From an uncultured Dokdonella sp. (lineage in GTDB: Bacteria > Pseudomonadota > Gammaproteobacteria > Xanthomonadales > Rhodanobacteraceae), in contig CAKSZY010000001.1 in assembly GCA_934526015.1 (NCBI GenBank), positions 220,285 to 284,284 on the forward strand: DNA of 64,000 nucleotides, read 5' to 3'. Within the stretch, counting starts at the first letter, position 1, and the number at the start of each line of letters is the position of its first letter. A program made the position numbers and the translations under genes. The notes under the pieces are model-generated. The model did no database searches, was not told the origin of the DNA, and saw only the letters and a list, made by a program, of their open reading frames with translations. Below are positions 29,058 to 38,931 of the stretch, piece by piece.

Positions 29058-29507
29058 TCACTCCTTCGGCGGCAGCACGACGATGGTCAGCCAGAAGTCC
29101 TCGATGCTGCGCACCACGTCGATAAACTCCTCGAACGCCACCGGCTTGCTGATGAAGCAGTTCGCGTGCAGGTCGTAGGCGCGCAGCAGGTCCTGTTCTG
29201 CGCGTGAATTGGTCAGCACGACGACCGGAATCTGCTTGAGTTCCGGGTCGCCCTTGATCTCGGCCAGAACCTCGCGGCCGTCGAGGCGCGGCAGGTTGAG
29301 ATCGAGCAGGATCAGGTCGGGGCGCGGCGCACCGGCATGTCCGCCCTGGCGGCGCAGGTAGGCCAGCGCCTGCTCGCCGTCGTTGACGACATTGAGGCGG
29401 TTGCGGATGCGTCCCTCGTTGAGCGCCTCGCGGGTCAGGCGCACGTCGCCATCGTTGTCCTCGATCAGCAGGATTTCCACGAGATGGCTGGTTTTCTCTG
29501 CGCTCAT
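29058..29507 (-). CDS. single-domain response regulator (RcpA type)
   Basis: A 149-aa receiver domain without an output domain. Acidic pocket residues lie in LLIEDNDGD, the phospho-acceptor is D69 in LILLDLNLP, and the conserved lysine is K121 in FISKPVAF. Of the kind paired with phytochrome-like histidine kinases, it would act by protein contact or as a phosphate shuttle. Its ATG overlaps the stop of the upstream kinase gene (ATGA), so the two are translated together; the kinase is its likely partner. Confidence 0.92.
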   Translation of the reverse strand: MSAEKTSHLVEILLIEDNDGDVRLTREALNEGRIRNRLNVVNDGEQALAYLRRQGGHAGAPRPDLILLDLNLPRLDGREVLAEIKGDPELKQIPVVVLTNSRAEQDLLRAYDLHANCFISKPVAFEEFIDVVRSIEDFWLTIVVLPPKE

Positions 29508-32206
29508 GCAGGTTTCTCGCTGGCCGGAACGGTGAAATGGAAGGTGCTGCCGCGGCCAGGTTCCGACTCGACCCGGATGCTGCCACCGAAACCCTCGACG
29601 ATCTTGCGGCAGATCGCAAGTCCGATGCCGGTACCCGGATACTCGCGGCGCGTGTGCAGGCGCTGGAAGATGGCGAACACCCGCTCGCGATGCTGCGGCT
29701 CGATGCCGATGCCGTTGTCGGCGACCCGCACTTCCCAGAAAGCGCCGTCGCGCCGCGCGTCGATCCGGATCTCGGGGTGCGCGTCGCCGCGGAACTTGAT
29801 CGCGTTGGCGACGAGATTCTGGAACAACTGGGTCAGCTGGCTCGGCACGGCCAGGGCGATGCCGTCGGCGACGATCTCCACCCGCGCCCCGCTTTCGACG
29901 ATGCCTTCCTGCAGCGCCGCGCAGGCCGACTGCGCGCAATGGCCGATATGCACGGGAATCGGCTGCTTGCCCGAGCGCCCGACCCGCGCGTAGGCGAGCA
30001 GATCCTGGATCAGCTGCTGCATGCGCGTGGCACCGTCCACCGCGAAACCGATGAACTCGTCGGCATCCGCGTCGAGACGCCCGCGATAGCGGCGTGCGAG
30101 CAGCTGGACGTAACTCGCCACCATCCGCAGCGGCTCCTGCAGGTCGTGCGAGGCGACGTAGGCGAACTGCTCGAGTTCGGCATTGGAACGCTCCAGCTCG
30201 CGCGTCTTCTGCAACAGCATCTGCTCCTGGCGCTTGCGCTCGGAAATGTCGCGGAGGAAGCCGGTGAAGTAGGCTTGGCCGTCGCTCGACCAGGCCGAGG
30301 CAAGGATTTCGATCGGGAACTCGCTGCCGTCGGCATGCAGGCCGATGGTTTCGATGGAGCGTCCGATGATGTTGGGCGACTCCCCCCTGGCGGCGCGTTC
30401 GATGCCGAGCCGGTGCTGCTCGCGGTAGCGCTCGGGCACGAGGTCGGTCAGCCCCAGGCCGGGCATCGCTTCGGGTGCGTAGCCGAAGATTTCCGCCACC
30501 GCCGGGTTGGCGTAGATGATGCGCCCGTCGTCATCGGTGGTGACGATGCCGGCATTGGCGGTATGGGCGATGGCCTGCTGTTCGCGCTGGCTGCGCCTGA
30601 GTTCCGCGGTCATCCGCGACGCGAGGTCGAGTGCGCGCGCGCGATGGCCGGCGAGGACCCAGGTGATGGCGAACAGGGCCAGTGCGGCGAGCGAACCGCC
30701 GGCCACGACCAGCGCGGCCATCCGCGAATCCGCATCGCCGGTCGCCGCTGCGCGCGGCAAGGCGTCGATCTGCCAGCGTCGGCCACCGGGCTCGATCATC
30801 GTCGACAGGAACGTGCCCTCGCCCCTGAAGTCGGTCGATGCGTGCAGCAGGTCGGCGCCCTCGTCGGCGTCGAGGTCGCGGATGCGCAGGCTGAACGAAG
30901 TCCCCGCATCCTTGAGGGCAAGTTCGACGATCGCAGCCATGTCGACCATCGCGTAGACGAAACCGCCGGCGGTGCCGTCGCCGCCGGTCACGCTGCGGAC
31001 CACGGCGAAACCGGTGCGTCCGAGCGGATCGCCGTGGCGGGCGAAGGCCACCGGGGCGGAAACCGCGCCAGTGTCGCCGCCGCGGGCGACTTCGAGGACA
31101 TCGCGGTAGTCGGGCTCGGCGGCGATGTCGATGCCGATCAGGCGACGCATGATCGCGGTGTCGGGCGAGACATAGGAAACCACGACATGGCGATCGCGCC
31201 GGCCGGCGGGGCGGATCGCGTAGGCCACGCCGTCGACATCGATCGTCGGCGACTCGCCTGCGGCCATGTCCGGCAACCATTCGCGCGCGTACAGCACGGC
31301 GACCGACCCGGGGCGCCGCCCCTGGTCATGCAGGTGATGCAGGTAGGCGCTCCACTCCGCCGCACTGAGGCTGTGCGAAGCGGCGAACAAACCGCGCAGG
31401 CCGTCGAGCAGCGGACCGACCGCGAGCGCGCGCCCCTGCAAGGCTTCGGCAAACCGCTGCAGTGCCTGCTCGCTGCGCATCATCTCGCGGGAGTGGTCCT
31501 GCATCTTGGTCTCGCGCCAGACCAGGCCGGTAGCGCCGAGGGTGATGAACAGCATCGCCAGGCCCGCGGCCAGACCGGTTCGGTCCCGCACGTTTCCGGG
31601 ATGGATGCCGGCAGCGCCCGCCGTTTCGATCGACGCTCCGCGCAGGCGTGCACCGGCCAGCAGGGCCACACCGCCGAACAGCAGGACCAGCGCACTCGGC
31701 AGGCGCATGCTGACCGGAATGTCGACGCTGGCAAGGCCGAGGTCGCGACGCAAGCCGACGAACTCGAGCAGACCGAACACGCCCATGCCGGCGACGACCG
31801 CGCCGATCAGGCCGAACACGAGATGCCGGCCCCAGCGCGCCGGCAACACGCCATCGAGGATGATCGCCGCCCCCAGGCAGAACAGGCCGGCAGCGAAGGT
31901 CTGTCCGACCGCACGCCCGTCCGCGGCGACGGCGTCGACCGGACCGCCGACGAGGAACCAGAACAGCTGCAGGCCGCACAGGCCGGCGACGAGGATGCCG
32001 ATCAGCATCTTCGGGCCGCGCGATCCGCCGCGTGCGCGCAGCAACAAGCCGAGTGACAGCAGCAGGCTCAGCACCGCGCTGAGCGGTCGGATGCGCAGCA
32101 GTTCGTTGTCGATCCACGGGCGCGCGACGAGGAATCCGAGCGCGACCGCGACGACGGCCAGGGCACAGCCCAGATGGACGGGATCGCGGGAGAGCCGCGG
32201 CGGCAT
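29504..32206 (-). CDS. membrane sensor histidine kinase with CHASE-like and PAS domains
   Basis: A 900-aa kinase. It starts with about seven membrane helices (residues 10-240), then an extracytoplasmic CHASE-like region (about 250-470), another membrane helix (about 480-505), a PAS domain ([20 protein letters not shown]), and a HisKA of the phytochrome-like group with H687 in ASHDLQEPL. The ATPase domain has [16 protein letters not shown] and [12 protein letters not shown]. The signal is unknown. The start overlaps the stop of the upstream EAL-regulator gene as ATGA, and its own stop overlaps the response regulator start, so all three proteins should form one circuit. Confidence 0.92.
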   Translation of the reverse strand: MPPRLSRDPVHLGCALAVVAVALGFLVARPWIDNELLRIRPLSAVLSLLLSLGLLLRARGGSRGPKMLIGILVAGLCGLQLFWFLVGGPVDAVAADGRAVGQTFAAGLFCLGAAIILDGVLPARWGRHLVFGLIGAVVAGMGVFGLLEFVGLRRDLGLASVDIPVSMRLPSALVLLFGGVALLAGARLRGASIETAGAAGIHPGNVRDRTGLAAGLAMLFITLGATGLVWRETKMQDHSREMMRSEQALQRFAEALQGRALAVGPLLDGLRGLFAASHSLSAAEWSAYLHHLHDQGRRPGSVAVLYAREWLPDMAAGESPTIDVDGVAYAIRPAGRRDRHVVVSYVSPDTAIMRRLIGIDIAAEPDYRDVLEVARGGDTGAVSAPVAFARHGDPLGRTGFAVVRSVTGGDGTAGGFVYAMVDMAAIVELALKDAGTSFSLRIRDLDADEGADLLHASTDFRGEGTFLSTMIEPGGRRWQIDALPRAAATGDADSRMAALVVAGGSLAALALFAITWVLAGHRARALDLASRMTAELRRSQREQQAIAHTANAGIVTTDDDGRIIYANPAVAEIFGYAPEAMPGLGLTDLVPERYREQHRLGIERAARGESPNIIGRSIETIGLHADGSEFPIEILASAWSSDGQAYFTGFLRDISERKRQEQMLLQKTRELERSNAELEQFAYVASHDLQEPLRMVASYVQLLARRYRGRLDADADEFIGFAVDGATRMQQLIQDLLAYARVGRSGKQPIPVHIGHCAQSACAALQEGIVESGARVEIVADGIALAVPSQLTQLFQNLVANAIKFRGDAHPEIRIDARRDGAFWEVRVADNGIGIEPQHRERVFAIFQRLHTRREYPGTGIGLAICRKIVEGFGGSIRVESEPGRGSTFHFTVPASEKPA

Positions 32207-34383
32207 CAATCGGCCCCGCCAGCCACCATGCCGTGCGCGCCGGCTTCGATCCGCTCGGCGAACGCGCCTGCGTCGACCGGCCGCCCGAGCAGATAACCCT
32301 GCATCTTGTCGCAGCCGACCTTGCGCAGGAACTCGAGCTGGGCCTCGACCTCGACGCCTTCGGCGACCACCGTGAGGGCGAAGTTGCGCGCCATCGCGAT
32401 GATCGTGCGCACGATCGCCGCATCGCGCTCGTCGGTGGCCACATGGGCGAGGAATATGCGGTCGATCTTGACGATGTCGACCGGAAAGCGCCGCAGGTAG
32501 GCCAGCGAACTGAAGCCGGTGCCGAAGTCGTCGATGGCGACATTCACCCCGCGCGAACGCAGCTTCTGCAGGGTGAAACGCGAGGTCTCCGCCTGCATCA
32601 TGCTCTCGGTCAGCTCGAGCACCAGCGATGCAGGATGCAGGCCGCTGCCGGCCAGCGCGGCATCGACGACGTCGCCGAACTCGCTGGCGACCAGCTGGCG
32701 GGCCGAGACATTCACCGCAACCTGCAGCGGTATGCCGCCGACCGGCGGCCAGCCGGCGGCAATCCGGCAGGCCTCCTGCACCACCCAGGCGCCGATCTCG
32801 AGAATCATCCCGCTCTGCTCGGCGACCTCGAGGAACGACTCCGGTGCGAGCATGCCGCGCGACGGATGACGCCAGCGCAGCAAGGCCTCGGCACCGACCA
32901 GGCTGCCGTCGTGCACCTCGAACAACGGCTGGAAGTACAGTTCGAACTCGCGGTTGCCGATCGCGTTGCGCAGGTCGTGCTCGATCGCCAGGCGCTCCAG
33001 CGCCGCGGTGTTCATCTGCGCGGAATAGAAGCGGAACGAATCCGGGCCGACGCTGCGCGCCTGGTAGAGCGCGGTCTCCGCGCACTTCAGCAGGGTCGCG
33101 GCGGTATCGGCATCGATCGAGAACAGGCTCATGCCGACGTTGGCGCCGAGCCGGTACTGCTGCTCGCCGATCTGGCCGGGCTGGCCGACCGCGGCGATCA
33201 GCTGCTCGGCGAGATGCGGCGTATCCATGATCGCCTGGGTATCGGTGAGGATGATCGAGAACTCGGCACTGCCGGTGCAGGCGATGCGCGCGCCCGCCGG
33301 CAGCGCCTTGCGGATGCGCTCGACCGCGTCGCCGATGACGAGGTCGCCGAAATCGTGTCCGTGCAGCTGGTTGACGCGCGACATGCCCGACAAGGCCACC
33401 ATCATCACCGCCGCGTCGTGGCCACGCGAATGGCAATGCTCGATCGCTCGGCCGAGTTCATCCATGAACACCTGCCGGTTCGGCAGCCCGCTCACCCCGT
33501 CATGGGTGGCCAGGTAATCGAGGCGCTCCTGCACGAGCTTGCGCTCGATCGCATAGCGCAATGCACGCGTCAGCGTCTCGCCGTCGAGGCGCCCCTTGAC
33601 CACGTAGTCCTGGGCGCCGAGCTGGATCGCGCGCAGGGCGAGCCCCTCGTCGTCGGCACCGCTCAGCACGACCACCGGCAGCAGCGGCGCCGCGCGCAGC
33701 AGCGCACCGATGGTGTCGATGCCCGACGAATCGGGCAGGCCGGGATCGACCAGGGCAACGGTGAACACCTCGTCACGCACGCGCTCGACGGCATCGGCGA
33801 GGTGCTCGACATGCTCGATGGCGAGTTCGGGGGCATCGAGCATCTCGCGCACCAGGCGCGCATCACCGGGATTGTCTTCGACCAGCAGCACGCGCCAGCG
33901 TCCGGGGCGGCCGCGGCGGCCGGCCTGCGGCAGGCTGACCACCGACAGCCAGAAGTTGCCGACCGTCTGCATGACGCTGAGCAACTGGTCGAGGTCGACC
34001 GGCTTGCGGATGTAGCAGTTCGCGTGCGAGGCATAGGCCCGCACGATGTCCTCCTGGGCCACCGAGCCGGTGAGGACGATGACCGGGATGCGTGCCGATT
34101 CGGCATCCGCCTTGAGCACGCGCAGCAGCTCGTGACCGGACAGTCCCGGCAGGTTGAGGTCGAGCAGGATCAGGTCGGGACGCAGGCGATGTGCATGCGG
34201 ACCCTCGCGGCGCAGGATCGCCAGTGCCTCGGTACCGCTCGAGGCGATGTTGAGGTGGTGCAGCAGTCGCCCCTGGCGGAGGGCTTCGACGACGAGTCGC
34301 ACGTCACCCGGGTTGTCCTCGATGAGGAGGATCTCGAGTGGACGCGAACTGGCCCCCGTCAGGTCGAAACCGTTGTCACCCAC
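32206..34383 (-). CDS. dual-receiver response regulator with degenerate GGDEF and EAL domains
   Basis: A 725-aa regulator: receiver 1 ([19 protein letters not shown]), receiver 2 (VLLVEDNPGD, VALVDPGLPD), a GGDEF-like domain and an EAL domain. The GGDEF signature is degenerate (GSAEF), so cyclase activity is unlikely. The EAL part keeps GAEALLRW, NVSARQL, ELTES, DDFGTGFSSL, KIDRIF and VAEGVE, consistent with an active c-di-GMP phosphodiesterase. I place the start at a GTG (VGDNGFDL) preceded by GGGGGAGGG; an upstream GTG at 34500 adds an arginine-rich stretch without family similarity. It is the first gene of the operon with the kinase and the single receiver. Confidence 0.9.
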   Translation of the reverse strand: MGDNGFDLTGASSRPLEILLIEDNPGDVRLVVEALRQGRLLHHLNIASSGTEALAILRREGPHAHRLRPDLILLDLNLPGLSGHELLRVLKADAESARIPVIVLTGSVAQEDIVRAYASHANCYIRKPVDLDQLLSVMQTVGNFWLSVVSLPQAGRRGRPGRWRVLLVEDNPGDARLVREMLDAPELAIEHVEHLADAVERVRDEVFTVALVDPGLPDSSGIDTIGALLRAAPLLPVVVLSGADDEGLALRAIQLGAQDYVVKGRLDGETLTRALRYAIERKLVQERLDYLATHDGVSGLPNRQVFMDELGRAIEHCHSRGHDAAVMMVALSGMSRVNQLHGHDFGDLVIGDAVERIRKALPAGARIACTGSAEFSIILTDTQAIMDTPHLAEQLIAAVGQPGQIGEQQYRLGANVGMSLFSIDADTAATLLKCAETALYQARSVGPDSFRFYSAQMNTAALERLAIEHDLRNAIGNREFELYFQPLFEVHDGSLVGAEALLRWRHPSRGMLAPESFLEVAEQSGMILEIGAWVVQEACRIAAGWPPVGGIPLQVAVNVSARQLVASEFGDVVDAALAGSGLHPASLVLELTESMMQAETSRFTLQKLRSRGVNVAIDDFGTGFSSLAYLRRFPVDIVKIDRIFLAHVATDERDAAIVRTIIAMARNFALTVVAEGVEVEAQLEFLRKVGCDKMQGYLLGRPVDAGAFAERIEAGAHGMVAGGAD

Positions 34384-34582
34384 ATTCCGCCCTCCCCCTT
34401 GCGCCACGATCCGGCGACAGCACTGTCGTGCCAACGGTCCACAATGTACAACGATACAGGCGCGCGGGCGCAGCGGGCGGATCCGGCGGCGCCGGAACAC
34501 GCGAATTCACGACCTGTGACACTTGCCAGGCGCTGCCCGGCATGCGAAACAGCACGATGGTAACCGCTGCAGCTGCCCGGCA
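34384..34582. promoter_or_regulatory. divergent control region between the EAL regulator operon and xseA
   Basis: The 199-base gap separates two divergent transcription units, so it must hold promoters for both. A short palindrome, CGACAG-CA-CTGTCG at 34415-34428, sits about 35 bases upstream of the regulator start and could be an operator. No strong sigma70 pair is convincing. Confidence 0.35.
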
Positions 34583-35953
34583 ATGAACCCGCTGTCCGAC
34601 TCCGCGGACGCCACGACCCGCACGGTCCTGACGCCCTCGTCGCTCAACCGGCTTGCACGCGACCTCATCGAGGCGGCGCTGCCGCTGGTGTGGATCGAGG
34701 GCGAACTGTCGAATGTCTCGCGCCCGGCATCCGGTCATCTCTACTTCACCCTCAAGGACAACGCCGCACAGGTACGCTGCGCGATGTTCAAGCCGCGCAG
34801 CAGCTGGCTCCCGTTCAAGCCCGCCGACGGCATGCAGGTGCTTGCCCGCGCCCGCGTGAGCCTCTACGAGGCACGCGGCGAATTCCAGTTGATCGCCGAG
34901 CACCTCGAGCCCTCGGGCGAAGGCGCGCTGCGCCGCGAATTCGAACAACGCAAGGCCAGCCTTGCCGCGGAAGGCCTGTTCGATCCGGCACGCAAGCGCG
35001 CGCTGCCGACCCGGCCACGACGCATCGGGGTCATCACCTCGGCCACCGGCGCAGCCGTGCGCGACGTGCTCAACGTGCTCGGCCGACGCTTTCCCCTCGT
35101 CGCGGTCGACGTGCTGCCGGTGCCGGTCCAGGGCAAGGACGCCGCACCGGCGATTGCCGCCATGTTGCGGGCAGCCGCCAAGACGGCGCGCCACGACGTC
35201 CTGCTGCTGACCCGCGGCGGTGGTTCCCTCGAGGACCTGTGGGCGTTCAACGACGAGGACGTCGCCCGCGCGATCGCCGCCAGCCCGATCCCGGTGGTCG
35301 CCGCGATCGGTCACGAAACCGATGTCTCGATCGCCGATTTTGTCGCCGACCTGCGCGCTCCGACGCCGTCCGCGGCGGCGGAACTGATCGTTCCCGACCA
35401 GGCCGAAGTACGGCGTGCCCTGCAACGCCTGCGCGATCGCCTCGCCGTGCGCCAGCAGCATCTTCTGCAGACCCTGGCGCAACGCCTCGATCACGGGCAT
35501 GCGCGCCTGCAGGCCATGCGTCCGGGCGAACGCCTTGCCCGCGGCCACGAACGCCTTGCCGGCCTGCGCGCGCGGCTCGCCCGGGTCGCCCGCCACGAGC
35601 ACGAACGCCGCCATGCACGCGTCAGCGGCGCGCGTACCGTCCTGCTCTCGCGCAATCCGCGCCTGCGCGTGCAGCGCGCCGGTGAACGTCTGGCCGCGCT
35701 CGAGGCACGCCTGCACGGCAGCCTCGCCCGCGCCGGCGAACGCCGCCGCCTGCATCTGGAAGCACTCGGCCGCGCCTTGCATGCCACCAGCCCGCTGGCC
35801 ACGCTCGCTCGCGGCTATTCGATCCTGTTCGACGCCCCCAGCGGCCGCGTGGTGCGCTCGGTGACCGATGTCGAAGCAGGCGCAGCGCTGCGCGCACGCG
35901 TGGCGGACGGTGAAATCCCGCTGCGCGTCGAGGCAGAAGGAAACGGGGACTGA
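34583..35953 (+). CDS. xseA: exodeoxyribonuclease VII large subunit
   Basis: Catalytic subunit of ExoVII, which degrades single-stranded DNA to oligonucleotides during repair. The 456-aa protein has the N-terminal OB fold ([17 protein letters not shown] region reading [17 protein letters not shown]), the conserved [31 protein letters not shown] and [20 protein letters not shown], then a long arginine-rich coiled-coil. The ATG at 34583 ([10 protein letters not shown]) fits family length. The small subunit xseB is not adjacent. Confidence 0.96.
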   Translation: MNPLSDSADATTRTVLTPSSLNRLARDLIEAALPLVWIEGELSNVSRPASGHLYFTLKDNAAQVRCAMFKPRSSWLPFKPADGMQVLARARVSLYEARGEFQLIAEHLEPSGEGALRREFEQRKASLAAEGLFDPARKRALPTRPRRIGVITSATGAAVRDVLNVLGRRFPLVAVDVLPVPVQGKDAAPAIAAMLRAAAKTARHDVLLLTRGGGSLEDLWAFNDEDVARAIAASPIPVVAAIGHETDVSIADFVADLRAPTPSAAAELIVPDQAEVRRALQRLRDRLAVRQQHLLQTLAQRLDHGHARLQAMRPGERLARGHERLAGLRARLARVARHEHERRHARVSGARTVLLSRNPRLRVQRAGERLAALEARLHGSLARAGERRRLHLEALGRALHATSPLATLARGYSILFDAPSGRVVRSVTDVEAGAALRARVADGEIPLRVEAEGNGD

Positions 35954-36199
35954 TCGCCAGGCCCTCCGTTCGTCAAACGCACGCTTGGCCGCAACCTTGT
36001 GTCGAGAGAGCCGTTCATCCTTCGATACCTCAGGACGAACGGAAAAGAATGACGTCCCCGCTCTGGCTGTTGTTCTGGCTTCGGCTCCGGCTTCGGCTCT
36101 GGCCGTGTCTTTGGCTCTGGCTTCGCCCTTGACCTTCCCCCCTGCAGCAGCGCCGAGGAGCGCAGCCGCCCAGCGGGGAAAGGCGAACTGTCTGAGGCT

Positions 36200-36363
36200 G
36201 GGAGCCTGCACGGCAGAAACGTTCGAGGCGAGAAGCCTGATGCGCGAGGACAGTTCTTCGACGCTTCGCCGGCCCGTGGTGGTTCCACGGGCCAAGAAGC
36301 GGCGGAGAAATGGACCGCGTAGCGGGCTTCGCAGCCCGGACGGATTCTGCCGTGCAGGCTCCC
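36200..36363. mobile_element. MITE-like 164-bp insert with 19-bp terminal inverted repeats
   Basis: The ends GGGAGCCTGCACGGCAGAA (36200-36218) and TTCTGCCGTGCAGGCTCCC (36345-36363) are exact reverse complements. Inside are smaller hairpins such as GGCCCGTGG-TGGTT-CCACGGGCC. At the matching point of the sister island (near 16120) the flanks GCGAACTGTC and GATGGCCGAGTTGTTC are only a few bases apart, so the island without the insert looks like an empty site. No coding capacity. Confidence 0.6.
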
Positions 36364-36464
36364 TGCGATGGCCGAGTTGTTCGCCGGCCGCTGGGCGGCG
36401 AGCACCGCAGGGAACCGATCGGGCAACGCCCGATCGGCGCGGATGCCGGGAACGCGTTTCTCTT

Positions 36465-36498
36465 GGTTACTTCTCTTTTCGCCAAAAGAGAAGTAACC
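36465..36498. repeat. perfect palindrome with 15-bp arms
   Basis: GGTTACTTCTCTTTT and its exact reverse complement flank the 4-nt loop CGCC. It is the counterpart of the palindrome at 16225-16260; the outer GGTTACTT / AAGTAACC is shared while the inner arm has changed with compensatory bases, so the ability to pair has been kept. Confidence 0.8.
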
Positions 36499-36506
36499 CG
36501 CTCGCC

Positions 36507-36830
36507 GCCGAGGCGAGCGGAACCGAGGTTCGACACACCCAAGAGAATGCGAAGAGCCAAGGCATAGGAGCTGGATCCCGGCCTTCGCCGGGATGACGGC
36601 GAGAGTTGCCGAGGCGAGCGGAACCGAGGTTCGACACACCCAAGAGAATGCGAAGAGCCAAGGCATAGGAGATGCCGGTCTCCACCAGCATGACGGCGCA
36701 AGGGCGCCGCCGAGGCGAGCGGAACCCGAGGCTCACCTCAGCCCATGGAATACGAAGAAGCGAGGCAAACAGGTCGATTCCGAGTGACCCCGGCACGCGC
36801 TCGCCGCCGAGGCAAACGGATCCGTGATTC
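36507..36830. repeat. tandem array with about 101-bp period
   Basis: Two 64-bp copies are identical (36507-36570 and 36608-36671), starting GCCGAGGCGAGCGGAACCGA. Two further, diverged units start near 36708 and 36805. Between the first two lies the REP-like block CCCGGCCTTCGCCGGGATGA. Unit spacers differ, so this is not a CRISPR array. Confidence 0.7.
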
Positions 36831-36839
36831 GATACGCCC

Positions 36840-37529
36840 CTACCCCTCCAGCGCGTGCAACCGCCCCCCACGCAACTCGAGCATCCGGTCCATGCGCGCA
36901 GCCAGCCCGCGGTCATGGGTGACCAGCACCAGCGCGGTGCCGATCTCGCGATTGAGTTCGAGCATGAGCTCATAGACCTGCGCGGCATTGCGCTCGTCGA
37001 GGTTGCCGGTCGGCTCGTCGCCGAGCACGCAGGCCGGGCGGGTGACGAGGGCGCGGGCGACCGCGGCGCGCTGGCGTTCGCCGCCGCTGAGTTCACCGGG
37101 CTTGTGTTCGAGCCGCGCGGCGAGGCCGACGCGGCCGAGCAGGTCGCTGGCGCGCGTGCGCGCCTCGTCGATCGGCGTGCCGCGGATCAGCAGCGGCATG
37201 CAGACGTTCTCGAGCGCAGTGAACTCCGGCAGCAGGTGATGGAACTGGTAGACGAAACCGAGTGCACGATTGCGCAGCACGCCGCGTGCGCGATCCGACA
37301 GGCTCGACATGAGCTGGCCGGCCACGGTGACCTCGCCGGAGGTTGCCGTGTCGAGGCCGCCGAGGATGTGCAGCAGGGTGCTCTTGCCGCTGCCCGAGGC
37401 GCCGACGATGGCCACCGTTTCCCCGGCCTCCACGTGGAAGCTGACGTCGTGCAGGACGTCGGTGCGCAGGCTGCCCTCGGCATAGATCTTGGCGACCTTG
37501 TCGGCGCTGAGCGCAACCGGCGTCGTCAT
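36840..37529 (-). CDS. lolD: lipoprotein-releasing ABC transporter, ATPase subunit
   Basis: Powers release of outer-membrane lipoproteins from the inner membrane to LolA. The 229-aa protein has the Walker [17 protein letters not shown], the signature [15 protein letters not shown] and the Walker [17 protein letters not shown]. The ATG at 37529 ([12 protein letters not shown]) has AAGGA eight bases upstream; an alternative ATG at 37553 overlaps the end of the permease gene. It is cotranscribed with the permease just upstream. Confidence 0.94.
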   Translation of the reverse strand: MTTPVALSADKVAKIYAEGSLRTDVLHDVSFHVEAGETVAIVGASGSGKSTLLHILGGLDTATSGEVTVAGQLMSSLSDRARGVLRNRALGFVYQFHHLLPEFTALENVCMPLLIRGTPIDEARTRASDLLGRVGLAARLEHKPGELSGGERQRAAVARALVTRPACVLGDEPTGNLDERNAAQVYELMLELNREIGTALVLVTHDRGLAARMDRMLELRGGRLHALEG

Positions 37530-37545
37530 GACGGATTCCTTCGGC

Positions 37546-38787
37546 TCATTCATGGCGCAATGCCGCGGCCGGTTCGATGCGTGCCGCGCGCCATGCCGGG
37601 TACAGGGTGGCGAAGATGCAGAACACGAACGCCGTCAGGGTGATCCAGCCGACGTCGCCCCAGTGCAGGTCCGACGGCAGTTCGCTGATGTAGTAGACAT
37701 CCGGGGACAGGAAGGCGATGCCGAACGTCGTCTCCACCCACTTGACGATGACCTCGAGGTTGAGCGCGAGCAGCACCCCGAACAGCACGCCCAGCGCGAT
37801 GCCGAGCGCGCCGACCAGCACGCCCTGGACCATGAACACGCCCATCACGCTGGCCGGCGTCTGCCCGAGCGTGCGCAGGATGGCGATGTCGGCCTGCTTG
37901 TCGGTGACCAGCATGACGAGGGTGGAGACGAGATTGAATGCCGCCACCGCGACGATCAGCGAAAGGATCAGGAACATGACCTTCTTCTCCATGGCGATGG
38001 CCTTGAAGAAGTTGCTGTGGCCCTGCATCCAGTCGGTGACCCGGTAGGCCTGCCCCAGCTGCCCGGACACGTCGCGGGCGACCGCATAGGCGCGGAACAG
38101 GTCGTCGAGGCGCAGGCGGATGCCGGTCGGGCCCGCCAGGCGGTACAGCGCCTGGGCATCCTCCATGTGCACGACCGCCAGTCCGCCGTCGTACTCCTGC
38201 ATGCCGATCTCGAACAGGCCGCTGACGTGGAAGCGTTTGAAACGCGGCTGCACGCCGACCGGCGAGGTGCTGACTTCGGGGGTGATGACGGTGACCGTGT
38301 CGCCGACGCCGACGCCGAGCTGCATCGCCAGTTCGCGGCCGAGCACGATGTTGAAGCGCCCCTTGACCAGGTCATCGAGCGAGCCCTGGAGCATGCGGCG
38401 GTCAACCTCGGAGACGCGCGGTTCGTAGTCGGGCAGGACGCCACGCACGATCGCGCCGGAGACGCGCTCGCCCTGCAGCATCGCCTCGCGTTCGACATAC
38501 GGCGCGGCACCCTGCACATGCGGATTGGCCTCCGCACGCGCGAGCGCCTGCGGCCAGTCGCGCACGCTCTCGTCGATGCCGGACACGGTGGCATGGGCGA
38601 CCATGCCGAGGATGCGCTCCTTGAGTTCCTTGTCGAAGCCGTTCATCACCGAAATGACCGTGATCAGCGCACTCACGCCGACGGCGATGCCGAGGATCGA
38701 CACCAGCGATATGAACGAGATGAAGTGGTTGCGGCGCTTGGCGCGCGTGTAGCGCAGGCCGATGAAGACTTCGAGCGGTCGGAACAT
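37546..38787 (-). CDS. lolC: lipoprotein-releasing ABC transporter permease (LolC/LolE family)
   Basis: Inner-membrane partner of LolD. The 413-aa protein starts [20 protein letters not shown], has one N-terminal membrane helix ([19 protein letters not shown]), a large periplasmic domain and three C-terminal helices, ending AALRHE. Only one permease gene is present, so it could work as a homodimer (LolF-like) or pair with a LolE encoded elsewhere. Assignment to LolC rather than LolE is by position only. Confidence 0.9.
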   Translation of the reverse strand: MFRPLEVFIGLRYTRAKRRNHFISFISLVSILGIAVGVSALITVISVMNGFDKELKERILGMVAHATVSGIDESVRDWPQALARAEANPHVQGAAPYVEREAMLQGERVSGAIVRGVLPDYEPRVSEVDRRMLQGSLDDLVKGRFNIVLGRELAMQLGVGVGDTVTVITPEVSTSPVGVQPRFKRFHVSGLFEIGMQEYDGGLAVVHMEDAQALYRLAGPTGIRLRLDDLFRAYAVARDVSGQLGQAYRVTDWMQGHSNFFKAIAMEKKVMFLILSLIVAVAAFNLVSTLVMLVTDKQADIAILRTLGQTPASVMGVFMVQGVLVGALGIALGVLFGVLLALNLEVIVKWVETTFGIAFLSPDVYYISELPSDLHWGDVGWITLTAFVFCIFATLYPAWRAARIEPAAALRHE

Positions 38788-38931
38788 CCGGAGTCCTGAA
38801 CCCTGTCGCGGGCGCACCGCCCGCGATGGCAGACAATGCAAGGCGCGAAGAGTGCCGCAAGCCGGCGCACGGCGGCAAGCCACGAGCCGGCAGCGGGGAC
38901 GCGCGCGTGGCGGGCGCGCTAAGCTTCGCCC

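Larger units (their letters stand above)
35954..36839. repeat. gene-free composite repeat island (copy B)
   Basis: Nearly 0.9 kb without a credible gene between xseA and lolD. In order it holds CGATACCTCAGGACGAACGG, a degenerate GGCTCTGGCT tract, CTGCAGCAGCGCCGAGGAGC, GGGGAAAGGCGAACTGTC, a 164-bp insert (36200-36363), GGCCGAGTTGTTCGCCGGCC, a palindrome (36465-36498) and a roughly 101-bp tandem array. All but the insert and the array match the order of the island at 15.3-16.5 kb. Confidence 0.8.

Noticed and set aside
29537..32056. Plus-strand frame of 839 codons over the histidine kinase
   Set aside because: The minus strand encodes a kinase with all catalytic motifs and coupled neighbours; the opposite frame has none.
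36507..36830. Regularly spaced repeats resembling a CRISPR array
   Set aside because: Repeat units are 64 bp and decay quickly, the period is about 101 bp, spacers are not uniform and no cas genes are near.
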